From: Ignavibacteriaceae bacterium | Lineage (GTDB): Bacteria > Bacteroidota > Ignavibacteria > Ignavibacteriales > Ignavibacteriaceae | Assembly (NCBI GenBank): GCA_023229425.1 | Contig: JALNZG010000002.1 | Location: 310,001-374,000, forward strand | Direction: 5' to 3' | Length of the DNA: 64,000 bases | Shown here: positions 36,190 to 44,462 of the stretch, one piece after another | Layout: every line of letters begins with the position of its first letter | Numbering within the stretch: the first letter of the stretch is position 1 | Program-made: the position numbers and the translations under genes | Notes under the pieces: generated by a model | Database searches by the model: none | The model's input: the letters and a program-made list of their open reading frames with translations, nothing else | Told to the model about the DNA's origin: nothing

Positions 36190-37070
36190 TGGATAAGAAT
36201 AAAATCTCAAATTTTTTGACGCCAGACATATCATATCTACTAGGACTTATTACAGGTCATGGTGAAATTCAATACAACAATGACATAAAAAAAATTGTTA
36301 TTGATTTTGAATATAAAACCCTTGTATCAAGAGCAATTACAAGAGTATTTGACCAGCGTTTACATATACAAACAAGTTTAGACCCAGTTGTTTACCGTTT
36401 ACAGCAAATGGGAATTAATGTTGAGAAAGTTACTGGTGAAAAAATTTCTCTTGTGCTCACTTGGACAAAGGAAGATATCGCTTGGCTGTTTATTAAGTTT
36501 CTTATTAACGGAACAAGATTTAGCTATCACGATTTTTTAATTCCCGAACCAATTTTTGATTCAACAGACGCAAACAAAAAAGAATTTCTAAGAGGACTTT
36601 CTGATGTCACTGGTTTTGTAAGAAAATCAAATGTAGACCAAAGCGGAAGACACAGAGTTTATATTGAAATCTCAAACAAGAATTGGTTTTTACCCCCGCA
36701 AATTTGCGAACTTACTCAATCACTCGATGTTGCTATTCAATACATCGGTTACGGACACCCCAACATTCGTGGTGGAGCAAGAACAAGTTGGGCAAAAGAA
36801 CATCAGATAAAAATTTACGCAGAAGATTTTGAAAACATTGGTTTTTATATAACCCATAAAAACGAAGCACTCGCAGAACTTATAGAGTATAACAAAGTAA
36901 ACTTTGACAAAATGCAAGCGCTTTGTAGTGGAAGAATTAGCAGACCTAAGACAAAAGAATCACATCCAAGTGAAACACACGAAAAATTACCCATAAAAAT
37001 AAACGGTCAGCATTTCAACAGCTACAAAGAAATTTGTAGGTGCTTAGGATGCTATAAACAAAGAGACTAA
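36189..37070 (+). CDS. LAGLIDADG-like DNA-binding protein with degenerate active site
   Basis: The 293-residue protein has two motifs of LAGLIDADG type: YLLGLITGHGEI at about 16-27 and FLRGLSDVTGFV at 133-144. They are about 117 residues apart, as in single-chain double-motif homing endonucleases. The catalytic acid (the D before the final G) is His in the first and Thr in the second, so cleavage by this fold is unlikely. The C-terminal INGQHFNSYKEICRCLG resembles a NUMOD-type DNA-binding helix found in homing endonucleases. In this operon it most plausibly supplies sequence recognition to the restriction enzyme. This is inference from motifs. Confidence 0.7.
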   Translation: MDKNKISNFLTPDISYLLGLITGHGEIQYNNDIKKIVIDFEYKTLVSRAITRVFDQRLHIQTSLDPVVYRLQQMGINVEKVTGEKISLVLTWTKEDIAWLFIKFLINGTRFSYHDFLIPEPIFDSTDANKKEFLRGLSDVTGFVRKSNVDQSGRHRVYIEISNKNWFLPPQICELTQSLDVAIQYIGYGHPNIRGGARTSWAKEHQIKIYAEDFENIGFYITHKNEALAELIEYNKVNFDKMQALCSGRISRPKTKESHPSETHEKLPIKINGQHFNSYKEICRCLGCYKQRD

Positions 37071-37075
37071 TTATC

Positions 37076-37558
37076 ATGTATCAGAGCGAAGTGGAAATGT
37101 ATCCGGATATTATCAATTGGTTAACAAAAGATCTTGAACAGCGATTTAGTAAAGGGGCAACAAAAATAAATGTGCTTGACACTCACGATAGCGACTTAAG
37201 TAATTTTATTATGAGACTTAATTACCAAAAGTTTTTTCCTGAGTTCACAACATTTCAAATTAGACAAGACATTACAGGCTTTATAGAATATTCGGACCGA
37301 GTAGATTTAGTTTTTATTGAATGTAAGAACACTTCCCTTTCCTTGATTCACCTCTCACAACTTATCGGCTATTCTTGCATAGCGCTCCCTATTTACGCAA
37401 TTCTTCTAAGTCCACAGGGGATGGGAAACAACTTAAAGAAGTTACTTCAAGCTTACAATAGAAAAGATGTTCTAGAATTCAAACCAAACCGAAGTATTCA
37501 AGTAATCAAGTGGGATTATAATAAAAAAGACGTTGATTTTATGAATAGTGTGATTTAG
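37076..37558 (+). CDS. Small PD-(D/E)XK nuclease, probable cleavage subunit
   Basis: The 160-residue protein contains Asp77-x4-Glu82-Cys-Lys84 in RVDLVFIECKN. This is the strand-turn-strand core of PD-(D/E)XK nucleases, followed by a helix with a conserved-looking Gln (HLSQLIGYS). An upstream Glu (about residue 5 or 7) could complete the site. It starts five bases after the LAGLIDADG-like gene and is the only obvious nuclease in the cassette. No target-recognition domain is visible, which fits a division of labour with the preceding protein. Confidence 0.75.
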   Translation: MYQSEVEMYPDIINWLTKDLEQRFSKGATKINVLDTHDSDLSNFIMRLNYQKFFPEFTTFQIRQDITGFIEYSDRVDLVFIECKNTSLSLIHLSQLIGYSCIALPIYAILLSPQGMGNNLKKLLQAYNRKDVLEFKPNRSIQVIKWDYNKKDVDFMNSVI

Positions 37559-37634
37559 TAACAAGGTTTGCATAAAATTGTTTATTCTGACAGTTGTTCC
37601 CCTTACTTAACAAAGAATGATGATTGATTCTTCT

Positions 37635-37671
37635 AAAAACCTCCGCAGTTTTGAAAACTACGGAGGTTTTT
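37635..37671. terminator. Bidirectional terminator between the restriction cassette and rseP
   Basis: AAAAACCTCCG (37635-37645) pairs with CGGAGGTTTTT (37661-37671), and inner AGTTTT pairs with AAAACT around a short loop. The A- and T-tracts on the two sides let it work for both convergent genes. Confidence 0.8.
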
Positions 37672-37684
37672 AATATAGGCAGGA

Positions 37685-39043
37685 TTACATATTCAAAAGA
37701 TCATTATAAATAATAAACGCTGTAAGCAAGAAGAAGAGAACCAAGCCGGTATTTTGGATTGCAATTTTCACTTTAATCGGAAGTTCGCGTTTAATAAATC
37801 CTTCAATAAGAATTACAATTAAATGTCCGCCGTCTAAAACGGGGAGCGGAAGAATGTTAATAATTGCAAGGTTCAAACTCAGCAAAGCGAGGAACATCAA
37901 AAAGCTGGATAAACCGGAATCAGCAGAACGGGCTGCAAATTGGGCAATGCGTATTGGTCCGCCGAACGCTTTTCCCATTTCGATTTTTCCGGTGATGACA
38001 TTTTTGAGCATTACAAAAGTAAGTTCCGTCATTCTTGCAATATCTTTTACACTTAACGCAACAGATTCAAACGCACTGTAAGTAATGCGTTCCGTCGGTC
38101 CAAGGTAAATATATCCGCCAAGCAATATTCCGATCTTTCCTTCTTTGTTTGGCGCAACACTGAGCGCGACCGTGTCTTTGTCCCGCAATACCGCCAACAA
38201 AAGAGTTTTTCCTTTAGAAGTTGAAATCATTTGAATGGTTTGTTCAACCGAAAAAAGTTCTGCGTTATCAATTTTTAAAAGGATGTCGTTAATTTTTACT
38301 CCGGCAGAATCAGCTTTTGAGTTTTTCAAAACATCGCCGACGACCGGTTTAAGATTTTCTGTTGTTAAGAAAATACTTTTTGATTCATCAACAGGAATTT
38401 TTTTCCGCGGAACTGAAAGCCAGACGTCTGCGTTATTTCTTTTAACTTTTACCTTCAGATCTTTTCCCATCGTATTGATAAAAACTTCCATGCGGATGTC
38501 TTCCCAATACTGTACATGGGTTCCGTTAATAGAAAGAATTTTATCGTGAGATTGAAAACCAACTGATTCAGCCGCGCTTCCCTGGTGTACAACACCGAGT
38601 GTAGTTGTCTTGGTAAATTGTTTTCCGTAAAAGAAATTCGATCCCCAGAAAATTGCAACAGCGAGAAGCAGGTTCATCGCTACGCCTGCCGTGATAACAA
38701 AAACTTTTTTGCCGGTACTTTTAGAACGGAACTCCCACGGCTTCGGTTCGCTTTCAGCAAAAGCTGTATCCATACTTTCGTCAACCATTCCGGCAATTTT
38801 TACGTAGCCGCCAAGCGGAAGAAGACAAAGGCGGTAATCGGTATTTCCTTCGCAGTCAAAATCTTTTGCCAATGGTCCGTAAGAAAAACCCGATTTTTTA
38901 TTGTAGCCAAGCAAGCGGTATCCAAACCCGATTGCAAAAGCGTCAACACGCATTCCGCTCATTTTTGCCGCGGCAAAATGACCGAACTCGTGGATAAAAA
39001 CCAACACCGCTATCGTTATAACAAAATAAAATAATTCACTCAT
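37685..39043 (-). CDS. rseP: RIP metalloprotease RseP (site-2 protease)
   Basis: The 452-residue inner-membrane zinc protease has the HEFGHFAAAKMSG motif in its first helix (His and Glu about 19-23), two central PDZ domains (about 125-300) and the third-ligand segment LPLPVLDGGHL near 395. RseP cleaves membrane-embedded anti-sigma factors and signal-peptide remnants. It lies 17 bases after dxr, the common gene order. Confidence 0.94.
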   Translation of the reverse strand: MSELFYFVITIAVLVFIHEFGHFAAAKMSGMRVDAFAIGFGYRLLGYNKKSGFSYGPLAKDFDCEGNTDYRLCLLPLGGYVKIAGMVDESMDTAFAESEPKPWEFRSKSTGKKVFVITAGVAMNLLLAVAIFWGSNFFYGKQFTKTTTLGVVHQGSAAESVGFQSHDKILSINGTHVQYWEDIRMEVFINTMGKDLKVKVKRNNADVWLSVPRKKIPVDESKSIFLTTENLKPVVGDVLKNSKADSAGVKINDILLKIDNAELFSVEQTIQMISTSKGKTLLLAVLRDKDTVALSVAPNKEGKIGILLGGYIYLGPTERITYSAFESVALSVKDIARMTELTFVMLKNVITGKIEMGKAFGGPIRIAQFAARSADSGLSSFLMFLALLSLNLAIINILPLPVLDGGHLIVILIEGFIKRELPIKVKIAIQNTGLVLFFLLTAFIIYNDLLNM

Positions 39044-39060
39044 AAAAAAGTAAGCTCCTT

Positions 39061-40203
39061 CTATACCAATTGTTCTGCAAAAATTCTTGTTTCTTTATCG
39101 CACATAATTATTGTTTCTAAATCCGGCTTTAAATGATTTTCAAACCGCTCCAACGATTTTGAAATAATTTCCGGTATCGCCGAAAATTTTATTTTCCCTT
39201 TTAAAAACTTATCAACCGCAACTTCATTTGAGGCGTTCAAAATACAGGGGCATGTTCCGCCGGCATCCAAAACATCAAAAGCTAATTTCAGACATTCAAA
39301 TTTATCAAAATCCGGCTCAAAAAACGTTAATGTTTGTATCAACGGTAAATGAGTTGATACAAATTGTGATGCAAACCTATCCGGATACGTTAATGCATAT
39401 TGTATGGGCAGTTTCATATCGGGTGAACTCAACTGTGCCTTCATTGAACCATCAACAAATTTAACCATCGAATGAACAATAGATTGCGGATGAACGACTA
39501 TCTCAATTTTTTCGCACGGCAGATTAAACAGCCAGCGCGCTTCAATTACTTCCAAACCTTTATTCATCATCGAAGCGGAATCAATGGAAATTTTGTTTCC
39601 CATTTTCCAGTTCGGATGATTGAGCGCTTCTTTTACAGTTACTCCGGCTAATTCAGTTTTTGTCTTGTGCAAAAACGGTCCGCCTGAAGCGGTTAGAATT
39701 AATTTGTCAACACCGGAAATATTTTCTCCAACAAGACATTGAAAAATAGCGCTGTGTTCAGAATCTACCGGAAGCAGTTCTGCATTATATTTTTTCGCAA
39801 GTTCGGTAACCAACTCGCCCGCAACCACAAGGGTTTCTTTGTTTGCCAGGGCGATTCGTTTGCCTCGTTTAATTGCTTCAAGAGTAGGCGCCAAGCCGCA
39901 GAAACCAACCATAGCGCCGACAAAAATATCATAATCATAATCAGCGGCAATTGAAAGCAATCCTTCTTCACCGGATAAAACTTGACATTTGTTACCGACT
40001 TTTCTTTTCAATTCGGCAGCAAGTTTTTCATCTTTTACGGCAACAACTTTCGGATGAAATTCATCAATCTGTTTTTCCAGTAGATCAATCCGCGTGTTTA
40101 CGGTTAAAGCTTCAATTGAAAAGTGATTTGGAAAATTTCTGATCACATCTACGGTGTTAATTCCGATTGAACCCGTTGAGCCGAGGATAGCAATTTTTTT
40201 CAT
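39061..40203 (-). CDS. dxr: 1-deoxy-D-xylulose 5-phosphate reductoisomerase
   Basis: The 380-residue enzyme makes MEP, the committed step of the non-mevalonate isoprenoid pathway. Features are the NADPH motif GSTGSIGINT (8-17), LANKETLVVAG, LPVDSEHSAIFQ, the substrate/metal segment TASGGPF, and the C-terminal DVLDAGGTCPCILNASNEVAV. It is followed by rseP and preceded, 27 bases away, by a small membrane-protein gene. Confidence 0.96.
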   Translation of the reverse strand: MKKIAILGSTGSIGINTVDVIRNFPNHFSIEALTVNTRIDLLEKQIDEFHPKVVAVKDEKLAAELKRKVGNKCQVLSGEEGLLSIAADYDYDIFVGAMVGFCGLAPTLEAIKRGKRIALANKETLVVAGELVTELAKKYNAELLPVDSEHSAIFQCLVGENISGVDKLILTASGGPFLHKTKTELAGVTVKEALNHPNWKMGNKISIDSASMMNKGLEVIEARWLFNLPCEKIEIVVHPQSIVHSMVKFVDGSMKAQLSSPDMKLPIQYALTYPDRFASQFVSTHLPLIQTLTFFEPDFDKFECLKLAFDVLDAGGTCPCILNASNEVAVDKFLKGKIKFSAIPEIISKSLERFENHLKPDLETIIMCDKETRIFAEQLV

Positions 40204-40230
40204 CTTAATAATTGAAAGAAAAATTCATAT

Positions 40231-40722
40231 TTACATTAGGTTCCGAGTTAAAGCTAGAAGTAAATTCAAAACGATTATAATGTTTGTTGCCGTTAAAACT
40301 TTTCCAAGTTTAGAAATATTTTTATAGGTCCCGTCAGAAAGTGAAGAATTTTCTGCGATACTTTTTTCAATTTCAATACGAACTTTTCTTCCCGAAGGAA
40401 TAACAATAGCGGCGGTTAAAATAATAACAATAACCATAAGGAACTGCTTGGTGTAAAGCCAATGATTAGCGCCGGAAGCAAATTGGAAAAATCCGTAACC
40501 CAAAGTCATTGACATCAAAATGCCGGTAACAAGAACGCCGGTTAAGCCAACCATTCCGCCCAAGTTCGTAAGCTTCAACCAGAACGATAAAAGTGTTTTT
40601 TCACTCTCGGTTCCTTTTTTCTCGCGAATCAATTTTCGTAATAGAAAATCCGCAGGGATTACGCCAAGCCAAACAATAATCGAAATGATGTGGATGGCTT
40701 TAAAAATAACAGCTTCAAACAT
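40231..40722 (-). CDS. Four-helix integral membrane protein (CopD/DUF2269-like)
   Basis: The 163-residue protein has hydrophobic helices at about 5-25, 50-75, 85-110 and 142-162. It has a conserved-looking His near the first helix (FKAIHIISIIVWLGVIP) and another in GANHWLYTKQF, reminiscent of CopD/DUF2269 membrane proteins that may bind heme. It is probably co-transcribed with dxr and rseP. The function is not known. Confidence 0.6.
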   Translation of the reverse strand: MFEAVIFKAIHIISIIVWLGVIPADFLLRKLIREKKGTESEKTLLSFWLKLTNLGGMVGLTGVLVTGILMSMTLGYGFFQFASGANHWLYTKQFLMVIVIILTAAIVIPSGRKVRIEIEKSIAENSSLSDGTYKNISKLGKVLTATNIIIVLNLLLALTRNLM

Positions 40723-40914
40723 AAATTAATCCTTTTTATATGAAAATATAAGAAATTTCGCCTCGTGATTATAGTGGATAATTTTGTGCTTTTAAGTGGG
40801 GTGGAGAATAATTTGTATGAATCGGGACATGAATGAATGATGAAAGAAAATTTTTTTCGATTGAACTTCCTTATCATTCAACCATTCTTCCATTCAAAAA
40901 ACTCAACTTCGTGT

Positions 40915-40945
40915 AAAAAAACGGTAACCTATTTCTAAGTTACCG
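40915..40945 (-). terminator. Terminator of the nitroreductase-pirin-YceI unit
   Basis: On the minus strand CGGTAAC and GTTACCG form a 7-bp stem (40922-40928 with 40939-40945), followed by seven T (complement of 40915-40921). It lies 26 bases past the YceI stop. Confidence 0.8.
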
Positions 40946-40970
40946 CTTTAATTAAAAGAGAAGGAAAGTT

Positions 40971-41558
40971 TTATTTCTGTAAGCCGAATTCCAATTTTAA
41001 ACTTATGTGAACATCTTTGCCAACAACAAGTCCGCCGGTTTCAACGGCTTTGCTCCAAGACAAACCGTAATCAAATCTGTTAATGGTTGTTGTTGCAACC
41101 CAGCCTGATTTTGTATTTCCCCAAGGATCTTTGATCTCCCCGTTAAATTTTGTATCAAGTGTAACAGACTTAGTAACGCTGTGCATTGTAAAATCACCGG
41201 TGATTTTATAACCGTTTTTGCCGGTTGCTTTAATTGATTTGCTGACAAAAGTTATTTCAGGATATTTTTCGGCGGCAAAGAAATCATCCGACCTTAAATG
41301 TTTGTCTCTGGATTCGTTATCAGTATTTATAGTAGCAGTTTTTATTACGGTTTCAACTTTTTCCAACTTTCCTTTTGCGTCGGTTGAGAGTGTAACGTCG
41401 AAATCGGAAAATTTTCCTTCAACCTCCGAAACGACCAGATGGCTAATCGAGAAACCGACTTTTGAATGTGCTTTATCGGCTTTCCATATTTGTGTTTGTG
41501 CAAACGAACTTGCCGAGACAAGAAGCAAGGCAACTGTTGCGAGAATGAGTTTTTTCAT
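40971..41558 (-). CDS. YceI family periplasmic lipid-binding-like protein
   Basis: The 195-residue protein has a signal peptide ending SSFAQ (about residue 20) and the YceI domain: WKADKAHSKVGFSISHLVVSEVEGKF at the start, SRDKHLRSDDFFAAEKYPEI in the centre, LTMHSVTK-like TMHSVTKSVTL and a final VHISLKLEF. YceI proteins form a lipocalin-like barrel that binds a polyisoprenoid; roles in stress responses are reported. It is last in a MarR-linked unit with nitroreductase and pirin. Confidence 0.93.
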   Translation of the reverse strand: MKKLILATVALLLVSASSFAQTQIWKADKAHSKVGFSISHLVVSEVEGKFSDFDVTLSTDAKGKLEKVETVIKTATINTDNESRDKHLRSDDFFAAEKYPEITFVSKSIKATGKNGYKITGDFTMHSVTKSVTLDTKFNGEIKDPWGNTKSGWVATTTINRFDYGLSWSKAVETGGLVVGKDVHISLKLEFGLQK

Positions 41559-41591
41559 GTTTTGTTTTCCTTTTGTTTTTGATTTTTATAT

Positions 41592-42293
41592 TTAAATTTT
41601 TACATCGAATAACATAAGCTCAGTATCACTTTTTGCCGAGAAGATTACTTCGGTTTCACTGGAAATTTCAATCGCATCTCCCTGAGATAACTGAAATTCG
41701 CCGACGGATAATTCGCCGGAAATGGTTTGAAGAAAAACTCCTCTCCCATTTTGAATTTGGTATTTTATTTCCGTTTCTTTTTCAAGGTCAGCCAGATAAA
41801 GATTTACATCCTGGCTTATGAAAATTCTTCCTTCACTCTTTTTATTAGAAGCCACTAGTTGAAGTTTGTTTTTTCTTTCATCTTTTATTAGAGTAATTTG
41901 TTCGTATGAAGGCGTTAAATCAAGCATGTCCGGCATAATCCAAATCTGGAACAAATGAACATCTTCGACTTTTGAAGGATTAAATTCAGAATGATAGACG
42001 CCTTTACCTGCGGTCATTTTCTGCAAATCTCCGGCGCTAATAACCGAATGAGTTCCTGTGCTATCGCGATGCTCAAGCGCGCCGCGCAAAACATAAGTGA
42101 TGATTTCCATATTCTTGTGAGGATGAGTTGGAAAACCGGAAGCCGGATCAACGAAATCTTCATTAAGAACTCTTAGCGGACCAAATTGCATTCTTTGTCT
42201 ATCAAAATATTCCGAGAAAGAAAAAGAATGAAAACTGTTAAGCCAATCAATTTTTGTTCGTCCGCGCTGATTACTTTTTATAATGTTGATCAT
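41592..42293 (-). CDS. Pirin family protein (YhhW-like)
   Basis: The 233-residue bicupin has N-terminal metal ligands in FPTHPHKNMEIITYV and HSEFNPS. The opening region SFHSFSFSEYFDRQRMQFGPLRVLNEDFV is strongly pirin-like. Some relatives are quercetin dioxygenases; others are redox sensors. It lies eight bases after the nitroreductase gene and 33 before yceI, so the three form one unit. Confidence 0.93.
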   Translation of the reverse strand: MINIIKSNQRGRTKIDWLNSFHSFSFSEYFDRQRMQFGPLRVLNEDFVDPASGFPTHPHKNMEIITYVLRGALEHRDSTGTHSVISAGDLQKMTAGKGVYHSEFNPSKVEDVHLFQIWIMPDMLDLTPSYEQITLIKDERKNKLQLVASNKKSEGRIFISQDVNLYLADLEKETEIKYQIQNGRGVFLQTISGELSVGEFQLSQGDAIEISSETEVIFSAKSDTELMLFDVKI

Positions 42294-42301
42294 GTTGGTA
42301 C

Positions 42302-42928
42302 TTAATTTTTTTGGAAATCATTTACTTCGAAAAAAGGATTTCCCCAATTATTCTTGAAAACAAACTCATTGAGAGATTTTCTTTTCCGTTTGGCGAGCAC
42401 TTCTTCTTTGCGGGTTACAAAACTTTCGTTCTCCGGGAGATAACCAAGCGCAATAACAGAAACCGGGGTATAATTTTCTTTCAATTGAAAAACTTTCTTT
42501 GCTTTGTCGTGGTAAAATCCACCCATTTGATGAGTGAAAATATCTAATTCGATTGCTTGTAGAGATAAATTTGCAACGCATGCGCCAAGATCATAAAGAG
42601 CGTGGAAATTTTCAGTATTATTCTTAGCTGATCGGAGCGATGCAACCGTTAAAACCAATGCAGATGCCTTTGAAGCCCACTGTTTGTTTCCTTCCAATAA
42701 AACGCCAATCATTTTATTAAATTGTTCGGGCTCATTTTTTGTTACTACAATAAAATTCCACGGTTGTTCGTTGTTTGATGATGGCGCCCACCGGGCTGCT
42801 TCAAAAAGAAGTTGTAAATTTTCTTGAGAGATTTCTTTTAACGAATCAAATTCTCTCGGGCTCCACCTCTTTTTAATTAAGGGAAGAATATCGTTTGTTA
42901 GCGCTGTATTTGTTGTTCCAATATGCAT
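42302..42928 (-). CDS. Nitroreductase family protein
   Basis: The 208-residue FMN-dependent oxidoreductase has the FMN-binding RWSPREFD near residue 20, AARWAPSSNNEQPWNFIVV and the C-terminal ALGYLP. It likely reduces nitro- or quinone-type compounds using NAD(P)H. It heads an operon with pirin and YceI. An element shared with the marR promoter lies just upstream. Confidence 0.92.
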   Translation of the reverse strand: MHIGTTNTALTNDILPLIKKRWSPREFDSLKEISQENLQLLFEAARWAPSSNNEQPWNFIVVTKNEPEQFNKMIGVLLEGNKQWASKASALVLTVASLRSAKNNTENFHALYDLGACVANLSLQAIELDIFTHQMGGFYHDKAKKVFQLKENYTPVSVIALGYLPENESFVTRKEEVLAKRKRKSLNEFVFKNNWGNPFFEVNDFQKN

Positions 42929-42950
42929 GTTATAATTCTTTAAGTTATGA

Positions 42951-42970
42951 TATTTTGAGTTTAAAGTATT
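42951..42970. promoter_or_regulatory. Candidate MarR operator upstream of the nitroreductase operon
   Basis: TATTTTGAGTTTAAAGTATT is an imperfect palindrome. It is identical at 18 of 20 positions to the reverse complement of 43463-43482 upstream of marR. It lies 22 bases before the nitroreductase start. Confidence 0.55.
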
Positions 42971-42984
42971 AACACAAAAAATTT

Positions 42985-43443
42985 TTATTTAGTTCCCGAC
43001 AAACCTGTTCCGAGTTTTTTTAATAGTTTGGATAACTCTTCCTGCTCTTTACCTGTAAGAATGGAAGCAAGTTTTTCAATATGTTTTGCGTGCTGCGAAA
43101 AAATTTCATCGAACAAAGATTGCCCCTTCAGGGTAAGTTGAACGATTATTGTTCGTCTGTCTTCTTTATTATAAACTCGTTCAACAAGGCCTTCTTTTTC
43201 AAGGTTATCTACCACGAGCGTCATATTCCCGCCACTAACAAGTTGTTTACCGCAAAGTGTTCCTATAGTCATCGAACCCAGGTGTCCCAAGCTTTCCAGT
43301 ACTCCGAATTGTGGCTCGGTTAAGTGAAAACAACGGATGTTTTCAACCGATTTTTTACTAAATGTTGTATAAGCCCGTGCAAGTTTTACCCACATCGAAA
43401 GAGCGAGATCCTGTTTTTTGCCGTATTTCTTAGTTGTTTTCAT
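42985..43443 (-). CDS. MarR family transcriptional regulator
   Basis: The 152-residue winged-helix repressor has dimerisation helices at both ends, a recognition helix in CGKQLVSGGNMTLVVDNLEKEGL, and the wing with the family signature RVYNKEDRRTIIVQLTLKG. It is a separate transcription unit upstream of the nitroreductase operon. The shared element in both promoters suggests it represses itself and that operon, releasing on an aromatic or oxidant signal. The ligand is unknown. Confidence 0.93.
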   Translation of the reverse strand: MKTTKKYGKKQDLALSMWVKLARAYTTFSKKSVENIRCFHLTEPQFGVLESLGHLGSMTIGTLCGKQLVSGGNMTLVVDNLEKEGLVERVYNKEDRRTIIVQLTLKGQSLFDEIFSQHAKHIEKLASILTGKEQEELSKLLKKLGTGLSGTK

Positions 43444-43450
43444 GTTGTTA

Positions 43451-43482
43451 TATTTAATATTAAATACTTTAAGGTCAAAATA
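43451..43482. promoter_or_regulatory. marR promoter: perfect palindrome plus shared operator element
   Basis: TATTTAATATTAAATA (43451-43466) is a perfect 16-bp palindrome eight bases upstream of the marR start codon. It overlaps the 20-bp element 43463-43482, whose reverse complement TATTTTGACCTTAAAGTATT nearly repeats at 42951-42970. Confidence 0.55.
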
Positions 43483-43515
43483 CTTAAATATGAAAGAATT
43501 GTCAAGAAAAAAATA

Positions 43516-44295
43516 TTATTTACTCAAAATCATTTTTCTTCCTTGAGCAAAGCTTCCGGCTTTTAGTTGATAGAAATATACGCCGCTCGTAAGTTGTCTG
43601 CCGTTTGTTGCGGATTGTGGGTTGAAAGAAACTTCATATATACCGGGCTGCTTTTCTTCGTTGACCAACGTCGCTACCTCATTTCCAAGAATATCGAATA
43701 CTGTTAAACTAACTTTACTGGAAACCGACAACCGATAACTAATTATTGTGCTTGGATTAAACGGATTTGGAAAGTTTTGATACAATTGAAAACTATTTGC
43801 ACTTATAATTTCTTCACCCAGTGCGGAAACCGTTTGAACGGTTACGTCAAAATTTGGGGCGAAATTCCATTGTGATTTTTTACTGCAGGCAGTTGCAAAG
43901 AGAGTTACTTTTCCTGCTGTTGCCGGAGCTGTAAATTTATATTTGAAAACATATTGTCCGCCGGAAAAAGTTTTCTTATTTGGCTGGGTTAATTCATTAT
44001 TTAAAACTTTTAAATTTCCGTCACTTGTTTTTAATGTACCACCGGAAGCCGCAATATCAACCCCAACCGCAGTTCCTGCTCCACCGGAAACAGTAACGGT
44101 ATAATCGCCAACCTGAGAAGGCTGCAAAGTTGATGGACCTTGAATTGATACTAAAACGGTCGAAGTAATTGTTGACGTGTGGCAGGAACAACCGGATGTG
44201 TTTGTTTTTTTTGTATAACCGCTCACTCCGCCCGGATATGCGTTAAGCAGAGTAACTATAAAAAAAAAAAATAATACGAGCAAAATATTTCTCAC
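43516..44295 (-). CDS. Secreted choice-of-anchor-V/reelin-like domain protein with type IX sorting domain
   Basis: The 259-residue protein has a signal peptide to about residue 19 (FFFIVTLLNAYPGG). A Cys/His-containing segment NTSGCSCHTST follows, then a beta-sandwich domain resembling choice-of-anchor V (GDYTVTVSGGAG..., YVFKYKFTAPATAG). It ends in a sorting domain with LYQNFPNPFNPSTII and TSGVYFYQLKAG. It is exported by type IX secretion. Homologues often have a CxxCH; here only one residue separates the Cys pair, so heme-c attachment is not expected. Confidence 0.78.
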   Translation of the reverse strand: MRNILLVLFFFFIVTLLNAYPGGVSGYTKKTNTSGCSCHTSTITSTVLVSIQGPSTLQPSQVGDYTVTVSGGAGTAVGVDIAASGGTLKTSDGNLKVLNNELTQPNKKTFSGGQYVFKYKFTAPATAGKVTLFATACSKKSQWNFAPNFDVTVQTVSALGEEIISANSFQLYQNFPNPFNPSTIISYRLSVSSKVSLTVFDILGNEVATLVNEEKQPGIYEVSFNPQSATNGRQLTSGVYFYQLKAGSFAQGRKMILSK

Positions 44296-44376
44296 AAAAC
44301 TCCCATGTTTATATGTTTAAAAATAATACTATTTCAAAAGAACACATAAGAATTTATCAATTAATAAAAAGATAAG

Positions 44377-44384
44377 TATCTTTG
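44377..44384 (+). promoter_or_regulatory. Candidate -7 element (TATCTTTG) of the VPS10-like gene
   Basis: It matches TAnnTTTG 79 bases before the ATG. No clear TTTG lies at the expected upstream spacing. Confidence 0.3.
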
Positions 44385-44462
44385 ATCAATAAAATTATGC
44401 ATGTTGAAGTTTTTTGACCATCATCCTTACTGGAAATATCATTTATAAATAAAGGATACTTT

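Noticed and set aside
40772..40780. AGTGGATAA, one mismatch from a DnaA-box complement
   Set aside because: Single near-match with no origin context.
42985..43010. CCCGACAA in the marR 3' end as another copy of the his/63693 inverted repeat
   Set aside because: Only one arm is present and it is explained by coding sequence.
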